Shown piece by piece: positions 14,412 through 19,686 of a DNA stretch of 19,686 nucleotides. Each line of letters opens with the position of its first letter. Within the stretch, counting starts at the first letter, position 1. Origin of the DNA: an uncultured Lachnospiraceae bacterium (GTDB lineage Bacteria > Bacillota > Clostridia > Lachnospirales > Lachnospiraceae). Below the pieces are notes generated by a model. That model made no database searches. It worked only from the letters and a program-made list of their open reading frames with translations, and was not told the DNA's origin. The stretch is from assembly GCA_910587085.1 (NCBI GenBank), contig CAJUMC010000061.1, positions 1 through 19,686 of the forward strand, read 5' to 3'. Position numbers and translations under genes: made by a program.

Positions 14412-15971
14412 TTAAAATGCGTAAGCCATATAGTGCGTTTCGTTGATGATGGTTTCCCAGGTCTTGTAATTCACCTGGCCGTCTGCCGGAAGTCCGCGAT
14501 CCTTCTGATATTTTTTTACCGCGGCTGCCGTCCGGCTGCCGTACACGCCGTCGATCGTTACCTTGTAGCCGAGCTCGCAAAGCCGCTGCTGAAGATTGCG
14601 CACGTCGGTCCCCTTCATGTATCCGCTCTTTACCTTCAGATCACGGAACGGCGGATTATTCTGATAATGCAGCATCTCCAGTCCAAGATATTGAAAATGC
14701 ATGGTATCGGCGCAGATTTCAAAATTTCCGCCCCAGAACCAGTGATATTTTGCAAAAATCTCGATCACCTCATCCGGGATGCAGTAAGGATTGCTTTTGT
14801 CCCGCAAATCATTTCCCTTGCCCAGGAAATAATCGTTGTCGAAATCCCCCGGGTTGATATCAATCGCCGCTCCGAAGGAATGCACGGACATCAGGGTGGA
14901 ATTGCTCAGGCCGCTCCCTCCCACCTTGCGGTAATAAAATCCGTTCAGCTGCTTAATCGGAAATTTCATATCCAGCGCATAAATTTCTTTAAATATCGCT
15001 TTCACGCTCTGCGAAAGCTTTTTATTTACCGTCAGCTTGTATGTAGAAGAGTATTTTTTGCCGTTCGCTCTCATCTTCCACACCGGCACGGTGATCGTTA
15101 CCATGTGCGAAGCGGCGGCATTTTTATTTTCATAACCCTTCGGCGGCGTGCTCATCGTGATTTCCCGCGCGTCCATGCCGAAGAGATACTGATACCGGTC
15201 GTCGTTGGTCTCCCACGGGATATCCACCTTGTACTGAGGTGTTGGAGCCGGCGGCTCGGTAGGCTCCGGCGATACCTCCGGCACTTCCGGCACTTCTGTA
15301 ATATCCGGTTCTCCGGTCGGAACCGGGGTCGGTATTTCCGGAAGTTCCGGGCCTTTTGTCGGGGTCGGTGCAGGCGAAACATCGCCGTCCCCGCCTTCCG
15401 GTGTCGGGGCAGGCTCCTCCTTTCCGGTATCCGGGGTCGGGCTCGGGCTCGGTTCCCCGTCTATATCCTCCGGGGTCGGCGTTGCTTCCATATCCTCACC
15501 ATCCGGTGTCGGAGCTGCTTCTGTATTTTCGCCTTCCGGCGTTGGGGCGGCTTCTGTGTTTTCGCCTTCCGGCGTTGGGACAGGCTCCCCGTTGCCATCT
15601 TCCGGCGTCGGCGTCACATCAGCCGCTTCTCCCTCCGGCGTCGGTGATACCTCCTCGTTGCGGTTATCCGGCGCAGGCGCCCCCCCGCCGTTTCCGCTGT
15701 CCGGCGCAGGCAAACTTTCTCCGTTCCCGCTTTCCGGGGAGGTTTCGTTCCCCTGGTCAGGTGTCTGCATCATATCTGCATCGTCCGGCGGCAGAGCCGT
15801 GTCTGTACTCCTGTTTTCCGTTCCGGCACCTGCCCGGTTCGAAACCGGTGCTGCGTAAATGCTTCCGTTTGACGGCTGCAGCAGCCCGAATACCAGAGCT
15901 GCCGCCAGCACAATACCCATCCGCCCGCGTACCCTGCGTCCGCTTGCCGCAGGCATACTGTTCTTCTTCAT
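14412..15971 (-). CDS. Secreted M15 (VanY-type) peptidase with PTPE-rich linker and C-terminal peptidoglycan-binding domain
   Basis: 519-residue exported protein. A signal peptide (positive RRVRGR, then GIVLAAALVFGLLQ, probable cleavage after YAA) is followed by ~200 residues of Pro/Thr/Glu/Gly-rich linker with PTPEGEN-type repeats, a likely wall-spanning spacer. The catalytic domain (about 270-440) carries M15 zinc motifs HSFGAAID (H364, D371) and DTMHFQ (D422, H425). Residues ~450-515 match a PG_binding_1 domain (VRNLQQRLCELGY, IDGVYGSRTAAAVKKYQ). It likely trims or cleaves peptidoglycan peptide stems. The start ATG 15969-15971 has GAGGT upstream. It shares a Pro-rich spacer style with the protein at 2597-4015. 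Divergent from rlmD across a 268-base gap; the gap's minus-strand promoter is not clear. Confidence 0.9.
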   Translation of the reverse strand: MKKNSMPAASGRRVRGRMGIVLAAALVFGLLQPSNGSIYAAPVSNRAGAGTENRSTDTALPPDDADMMQTPDQGNETSPESGNGESLPAPDSGNGGGAPAPDNRNEEVSPTPEGEAADVTPTPEDGNGEPVPTPEGENTEAAPTPEGENTEAAPTPDGEDMEATPTPEDIDGEPSPSPTPDTGKEEPAPTPEGGDGDVSPAPTPTKGPELPEIPTPVPTGEPDITEVPEVPEVSPEPTEPPAPTPQYKVDIPWETNDDRYQYLFGMDAREITMSTPPKGYENKNAAASHMVTITVPVWKMRANGKKYSSTYKLTVNKKLSQSVKAIFKEIYALDMKFPIKQLNGFYYRKVGGSGLSNSTLMSVHSFGAAIDINPGDFDNDYFLGKGNDLRDKSNPYCIPDEVIEIFAKYHWFWGGNFEICADTMHFQYLGLEMLHYQNNPPFRDLKVKSGYMKGTDVRNLQQRLCELGYKVTIDGVYGSRTAAAVKKYQKDRGLPADGQVNYKTWETIINETHYMAYAF

Positions 15972-16239
15972 AATTTCTTACCTCGATTCCATTACTCTGC
16001 TGTCCGCCTGCCGTACCGGGCACGAACAGCCAGCCTTATGCTATGCAGCAGTATTAAAAAATATCCTTTCCCGGAAAACTGCACAAAAACTCTCATTTCA
16101 CTCTAACGCCGAAATGTGATAAAAATAAGGCATTTCCTTGCAAATCAAAGGAAGCAATGCTAAAATCAGGGTAATGTAAGCTCGTATCATGCCGTATTTT
16201 ACAGAATTCACTATAATATAACAATATCTGGAGAATATC

Positions 16240-17748
16240 ATGTCCAAACAATACCGCGTCAAATGTCATGAAACTGATTCCCTTTGCAGGGGTAAAGTAA
16301 AGTTTAACAATTCCATTTTTTCGGTGCCCGGCCTGCTCGACGGCGAAACCGCCCGAATCGAGCTTGTCTACGGCAGAGACCGCAGATCTGCCGCTGCCCG
16401 GCTCTCCGAGGTGGAAACCGCCTCCCCAGATCGCCGGAAACCGTTCTGCAAGGCCTTCGGCCGCTGCGGGGGATGCCAGCTGCAGTATGCGTCGGACCAG
16501 AAACAGCTGGCGCTGAAAAAAGCCGCCATGGAGCGTCTGCTTTCGGAGTTTGCGCCGGTTCCCGATGTAATCGGAATGAAGGAGCCGTATCACTACCGCC
16601 ACAAAATACACGCCTCGTTCTACCGGTCGCGGCACGGCATGGAGCTTGGCATCTATGAGGAAAATACGCACCGCGTCGTTCCTGTTTCTGACTGCAGAAT
16701 CCAGAACCGGACAGCAAACTCCATTCTCCGCACCATCCGAAAGCTGGCTGATGAGTTCCGTCTGTCTGCTTACCAGGAGGATCGCGGACAGGGTCTGCTG
16801 CGCCATGTCCTGATCCGCTGCGGCTATGCCACCGGACAGGTTATGGTCGTACTGGTGCTCGGCACCACCGTTTTTCCCGGCAGGAATCATTTTGTCGAAA
16901 AGCTGCGCGCCGCTCATCCGGAAATTACAACAATTGTTCAGAACATCAACAATCAGAAAACAAGCATGGTGCTGGGCAGCCAGGAAACCGTTCTTTACGG
17001 CCGCGGCTATATCGAGGATTCACTTTGCGGTCTGAAGTTCCGCATCTCCCCGAAGGCCTTTTATCAGGTTAATCCGGAGCAGACAGAAATTCTTTATCAC
17101 ACTGCGCTGCGTTTTGCCGGGCTGACCGGCAGCGAAACCGTGCTTGACGCTTACTGCGGCACGGGCACCATCGGCCTGATTGCCGCAGGCTCCGCCGCGC
17201 AGGTAATCGGCGTGGAGAGCAATGCCGCCGCAGTGCGTGACGCCGCCGCAAATGCGGCAGCTAACCGGGTTGAAAATATCCGGTTTGTGCAGGCCGATGC
17301 GGGGAAGTATCTGGCGGAAGCGGCGCGGATGGCGGGAAAGGCTGCCGCAGAAAAGGGAGCGGAAAGGAAGGCTGCCGGGGGACAGCGGGGGAACGGGACG
17401 GAAACGGACAGGATAACCATGGAGAAGGCCCGCGGCGGATTATTGCCGGCGGAGGTTCCGGATGCCGGCAGAGCCGTCGGAAAAACGGTTTTAAGCCGCC
17501 GGCCGGACGTTGTTTTTCTTGATCCGCCGCGCTCCGGCGCAAGCGAGGCGTTTCTAGAGGCTCTTGCAGCCCTCGGGCCGGAACAGGTGGTTTATGTATC
17601 CTGCGATCTGGAGACATTGGCGCGGGATCTGAAGGTGCTGGGGAAGAAGGGGTACAAGGTGAAAGAACTGCAGGGAGTGGATTTGTTTCCGTGGACGGAG
17701 AAGGTGGAGACGGTTGTCTTGCTTTCCCACAAAAAACCGACAGCGTAA
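16240..17748 (+). CDS. rlmD: 23S rRNA (uracil-C5)-methyltransferase, RlmD/RumA family, 3' end altered by element insertion
   Basis: 502-residue SAM-dependent RNA methyltransferase. Four cysteines for a 4Fe-4S cluster (C70, C76, C79, C152 in CKAFGRCGGC and DCRIQ), SAM-binding motif DAYCGTGTIGL (303-313), DPPRSG (428-433) and catalytic SCD Cys455 are all present. Between the SAM motifs and VVFLDPP there is an Ala/Lys/Gly-rich insert (about 360-420) longer than in typical homologues. The start ATG follows TGGAGA; a TATAAT at 16212-16217 is a possible -10 without a clear -35. The conserved end VETVVLLS (17704-17727) is followed at once by AT-rich DNA and a stop after HKKPTA. Without the frame change, translation would continue into the tail at 17733-18050. 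Whether it methylates U1939, U747 or both cannot be told. Confidence 0.92.
   Translation: MSKQYRVKCHETDSLCRGKVKFNNSIFSVPGLLDGETARIELVYGRDRRSAAARLSEVETASPDRRKPFCKAFGRCGGCQLQYASDQKQLALKKAAMERLLSEFAPVPDVIGMKEPYHYRHKIHASFYRSRHGMELGIYEENTHRVVPVSDCRIQNRTANSILRTIRKLADEFRLSAYQEDRGQGLLRHVLIRCGYATGQVMVVLVLGTTVFPGRNHFVEKLRAAHPEITTIVQNINNQKTSMVLGSQETVLYGRGYIEDSLCGLKFRISPKAFYQVNPEQTEILYHTALRFAGLTGSETVLDAYCGTGTIGLIAAGSAAQVIGVESNAAAVRDAAANAAANRVENIRFVQADAGKYLAEAARMAGKAAAEKGAERKAAGGQRGNGTETDRITMEKARGGLLPAEVPDAGRAVGKTVLSRRPDVVFLDPPRSGASEAFLEALAALGPEQVVYVSCDLETLARDLKVLGKKGYKVKELQGVDLFPWTEKVETVVLLSHKKPTA
17704..17730 (+). other. Putative attachment-site core in rlmD (element left end)
   Basis: These bases encode VETVVLLSH, the most conserved end of rlmD, and coincide with the change from GC-rich chromosomal sequence to AT-rich sequence. 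In streptococci several integrative conjugative elements use the 3' end of the rumA/rlmD gene as their attachment site. The second att copy and the integrase are outside the window, so this is an inference from position. Confidence 0.45.
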
Positions 17749-18050
17749 TCAACGTAAAAGTCGAGTTTGGTGAGGGTGAGGGCAAAGTGCCGCTTGATAA
17801 TATCGCTAAGAGAGCCGAGGCGTATAAGCCAAAAGAGCGGGTTACCTATAAGAGGATTAAGAAGTACATAGAAGCGAAATACGGCTTCAAAGTACATACC
17901 ACATATATCGCAGAGGTAAAACGGGATTTGAGATTGCCAATGTATGATGCTCCTAATGTGGTAGAGGAATTGAAACAGCCGAGGAAACATCCGACAGCAG
18001 AGAAAGTGGAAGCGATAAAGGATGCATTGAAACATTTTGATGTGATTTAA
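17733..18050 (+). pseudogene. Element-encoded replacement C-terminal tail of RlmD, separated by a frameshift
   Basis: This frame continues the family pattern of clostridial RlmD-like proteins that carry a ~100-residue C-terminal extension: DSVINVKVEFGEGEGKV, then ERVTYKRIKKYIEAKYGFKV, HTTYIAEVKRDL, and a closing AEKVEAIKDALKHFDVI. The KYGFKV-YIAEVKRD part resembles a small winged-helix-like unit. It is one base out of frame with rlmD: the methyltransferase reads HKKPTA-stop, where one extra base near 17737-17741 would give HKKPDSVIN and a single ~605-residue protein. An independent start at ATG 17691 is possible but lacks a good ribosome site. The split is either a real 1-base deletion or a sequence error next to a six-A run. 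Confidence 0.65.
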
Positions 18051-18065
18051 AATAAAGATTATAAC
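18037..18065 (+). promoter_or_regulatory. Probable promoter of the GIY-YIG/DnaB-like gene
   Basis: TTGATG (18037-18042) and TATAAC (18060-18065) are separated by 17 bases and lie 23 bases upstream of the ATG at 18089, with GGGAGGT in between as the ribosome site. The short leader and own promoter suggest the gene is an independent cargo unit. Confidence 0.55.
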
Positions 18066-18088
18066 GAAATTGTTTTGGGAGGTATAGA

Positions 18089-19288
18089 ATGCTATTTTAT
18101 TTATACAGATTCATAAATAGAGAAGGAGAAGTTATATATATTGGGAGAACAAATGATATTAAACGTAGATTTTTGAGAGAACACTTTACGAATAATACAC
18201 ATTTGCCAAATGATTGCTATTTGGAAATTGAAAAAATTGAATATGTTAAATTAGTTGAATCTGAGGAAGTTGCATATGAAGCAATATTAATAAATAAAAA
18301 TCGTCCTAAATATAATACTCAATTCAAGGATGAAGGGAGTTTTCATGTTCAATTACCCGAATTTGAATGGGTAGAATTTCAGTGGGAATATGAAGGACAG
18401 TTGGAGTGGTTAAAGAAGAAAAAAGAGAAAATTATTAATACTAATGATGTAGCAGTGAATTATTTAAAGAATATTAAGGAACAAGATATAAAAACAGGAA
18501 TTATTGACGTGGATTCCAGTATGTTGCTTATGCGACAAAGCTTCACTTTAGTTGCGGGAGTAAGTGGTAGCAGTAAAACGGCTTATGTATTAAATATTGC
18601 GAATTATAATGCTAGACGGGGAAAACGAGTTCTGTTTATCAATCTGAAAGATAGTGTGGAAAATTTATCTATGCGGATTTTATCCATAAACAGTCAAATC
18701 TCAATAGGAAAGTTACTTTCGGGGCAGATGGGAGAACAAGATTGGAATGTATGTATTGAAAATATGACGACATACAAAGATACCGCTCTTTTTTTCTATA
18801 ATATTTGTACGAATCATTGGAAATTAGATAAAATTCTTTTGACAATTAGAGAGAGTAATGCTGATTTGGTTATTATAGACGATTTACAGATGATAGAAAT
18901 GGAAAGAGATGAAACAATAGGAAATAAGTATGTAAGGGATAAAATGGATTGTATCCTTAAAGAAATTAAAGCATTATCGGTGCAAGCAATGATTCCGATT
19001 ATTGGAACATATTGTATTTCTGCAAGAAAAATCAACGTCAGACAAGACCATAGACCGATGCTGATGGATTTAGAGTTTGATAGTTTGCAACAGTATCCCG
19101 ATAATATACAGTTATTATATAGAGATGTCTTATATAATCCTGATAATATCGAATTTAAACATGTAGTGGAAATGATTGCAGCTAAAAACATATTGAATCA
19201 ATGCTTTACAACACAGGTAGCTTATTTGAATGGAGCGTATGTCAACATAGAAAGAGATAAGTGTCAAGGTAACGAAAGAATAGACTAA
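18089..19288 (+). CDS. Fusion of a GIY-YIG nuclease domain to a DnaB-like RecA ATPase domain
   Basis: 399 residues. Residues 1-~80 are a full GIY-YIG domain: YLYRFIN (GIY position), IYIGRTND (16-23), Arg27, His32, catalytic Glu64 in AYEAILI, and P-x-YN at 73-76. A Trp/Glu/Lys-rich linker follows. Residues ~130-390 track the DnaB helicase C-terminal domain from TGIIDVDS through Walker A (157-164), RVLFINLKDSVENLSMRIL, GKLLSGQMGEQDW, Walker B LVIIDDLQMI, and RPMLMDLEFDSLQQYPDNIQ to LLYRD and AAKN. Walker A reads GVSGSSKT, with Ser where Gly is expected, and the SLEM-type motif with DnaB's catalytic Glu reads NLKD. DnaB's N-terminal primase-interacting domain is absent. The start follows GGGAGGT. 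The AT-rich composition marks it as acquired. Possible roles are phage or plasmid defence, replication-fork interference, or element maintenance; I do not know a characterised homologue. Confidence 0.8.
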   Translation: MLFYLYRFINREGEVIYIGRTNDIKRRFLREHFTNNTHLPNDCYLEIEKIEYVKLVESEEVAYEAILINKNRPKYNTQFKDEGSFHVQLPEFEWVEFQWEYEGQLEWLKKKKEKIINTNDVAVNYLKNIKEQDIKTGIIDVDSSMLLMRQSFTLVAGVSGSSKTAYVLNIANYNARRGKRVLFINLKDSVENLSMRILSINSQISIGKLLSGQMGEQDWNVCIENMTTYKDTALFFYNICTNHWKLDKILLTIRESNADLVIIDDLQMIEMERDETIGNKYVRDKMDCILKEIKALSVQAMIPIIGTYCISARKINVRQDHRPMLMDLEFDSLQQYPDNIQLLYRDVLYNPDNIEFKHVVEMIAAKNILNQCFTTQVAYLNGAYVNIERDKCQGNERID

Positions 19289-19311
19289 AAGGATAATATA
19301 GTAAGAATCAT

Positions 19312-19470
19312 TTGTATGTGGATAGCCAAGAGCGAAGCATTTTATTACATAGCCTTGTAGAGCTGAAAAATCGGCTCATTCAGCAGGGCAGATATACAGA
19401 CTGCGTTGACGAACTGATATTTAAGGTCGTAAACGCACCAGTAAAGAGAATGAAAATTGAATATGTCTAA
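19312..19470 (+). CDS. Small conserved conjugative-element protein, start codon uncertain
   Basis: The frame reads NHLYVDSQERSILLHSLVEL, then a segment ending in RLIQQGRYTDCVDELIF and APVKRMKIEYV, stop at 19468-19470. This matches a ~55-residue helical protein I recognise from conjugative elements of gut Firmicutes, of unknown function. The frame is open only from 19297, and no ATG precedes the conserved part. TTG 19312-19314 or GTG 19318-19320 are the possible starts, and AAGGAT (19289-19294) is rather far for either. At 19297-19299 TAT stands where an ATG before AGTAAG would be expected, so the original start may be lost. It lies 23 bases after the fusion gene's stop. Confidence 0.6.
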   Translation: MYVDSQERSILLHSLVELKNRLIQQGRYTDCVDELIFKVVNAPVKRMKIEYV

Positions 19471-19483
19471 GGCACATCACAGA

Positions 19484-19525
19484 GCCGCTTATTCTTATTG
19501 ATTTTTAAGAGTAAGCGGCTTTTTT
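19484..19525 (+). terminator. Strong Rho-independent terminator
   Basis: Arms GCCGCTTATTCTTA (19484-19497) and TAAGAGTAAGCGGC (19506-19519) pair along 14 positions with one T-G pair and an 8-base loop, followed by TTTTTT. It ends the transcript of the fusion gene and the small element protein. Confidence 0.9.
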
Positions 19526-19546
19526 GCGTTCTCTGGTACTCTTACA

Positions 19547-19595
19547 TAGCCACCTTGACAAAGTGGCTAAATCTATGCGAAAGGAGGACGCACGA
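19547..19595 (+). promoter_or_regulatory. Hairpin and ribosome site of a next element gene whose start is interrupted
   Basis: TAGCCAC (19547-19553) and GTGGCTA (19563-19569) form a short hairpin. AAGGAGG at 19581-19587 is a perfect ribosome site, but seven bases later the sequence reads ATA in place of a start codon, exactly where the 38-bp duplicated sequence begins. Confidence 0.45.
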
Positions 19596-19669
19596 TAGTG
19601 TCAAGTTTTTTTCGCAAATTTAATTTCTGCCGATAGTGTCAAGTTTTTTTCGCAAATTTAATTTCTGCC
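19594..19669. repeat. Perfect 38-bp tandem duplication, possible insertion-sequence end
   Basis: Two identical 38-base copies (19594-19631 and 19632-19669) begin GATAGTGTCAAG and contain a seven-T run and AATTTAATTTCTGCC. The sequence resembles a transposon terminus, since it starts at the interrupted ribosome-site/start-codon junction, but no transposase is in view. It may also reflect repeat collapse at a contig edge. Confidence 0.6.
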
Positions 19670-19686
19670 ATTTGGTATCCGGTAGT

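Larger units (their letters stand above)
17731..19686 (+). mobile_element. End of a probable integrative conjugative element inserted at rlmD
   Basis: From about 17731 the sequence becomes strongly AT-rich, with different codon usage. It contains an element-supplied rlmD tail, an unusual cargo gene (18089-19288), and a short protein gene (19312-19470) of a type I associate with conjugative elements of gut Firmicutes. Integrase, relaxase and conjugation genes would lie to the right, beyond the window. The element call rests on the junction and the small protein, not on transfer genes. Confidence 0.6.

Noticed and set aside
14433..15647. Long plus-strand open frame opposite the M15 peptidase gene
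   Set aside because: It is a shadow created by the GC-rich, repetitive minus-strand gene, and shows no ribosome site or domain.

Overview
The window looks like chromosomal DNA from a GC-rich gut-type Clostridia (probably Lachnospiraceae, by inference). Supporting signs are strong AGGAGG-type ribosome sites, TTG and GTG among the candidate starts, a Firmicutes-style histidine kinase/NarL regulator/ABC-2 exporter set, a secreted M15 peptidase with a PTPE-rich linker, and an RlmD-type rRNA methyltransferase. No rRNA, tRNA or CRISPR array was seen. Nearly everything from 374 to 15971 is on the minus strand; rlmD and the material to its right are on the plus strand.

Left part (1-6114): the frameshifted 3' end of a GH51 arabinofuranosidase; a two-gene ABC exporter (ATPase 1219-2130, permease 374-1162); a zinc-ribbon / Ser-Gly linker / membrane / TPxPEx-repeat protein with a C-terminal domain resembling BECR-fold toxin RNases; endonuclease III with an unusual ~200-residue basic repeat extension; and a Nudix hydrolase.

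Middle (6197-12085): a five-gene operon reading ATPase, permease, permease, histidine kinase, response regulator. It has the composition of the Bacillus LnrLMN/LnrJK linearmycin-resistance module, though its gene order differs. Its leader holds two NarL-type 7-2-7 inverted repeats spaced as expected for an activator-dependent promoter, then 54-bp tandem repeats. Another tandem repeat (~30 bp) sits between the permease and kinase genes.

Right-middle (12186-15971): an L-fucose/L-arabinose isomerase family gene with a perfect consensus promoter and a clear terminator, then a probable two-gene unit of an M15 peptidase with a peptidoglycan-binding domain and a dCMP deaminase.

Right end (16240-19686): rlmD runs into abruptly AT-rich DNA at about 17.73 kb. 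This has the layout of an integrative conjugative element inserted in the 3' end of rlmD. The element supplies a replacement C-terminal tail that is now out of frame, and carries a gene fusing a complete GIY-YIG nuclease domain to a DnaB-like RecA ATPase domain with altered catalytic residues. A small conserved element protein, a strong terminator, and a perfect 38-bp tandem duplication follow. The GIY-YIG-DnaB gene is the best candidate here for an undescribed system (mobile-element cargo, possibly defence or replication interference).
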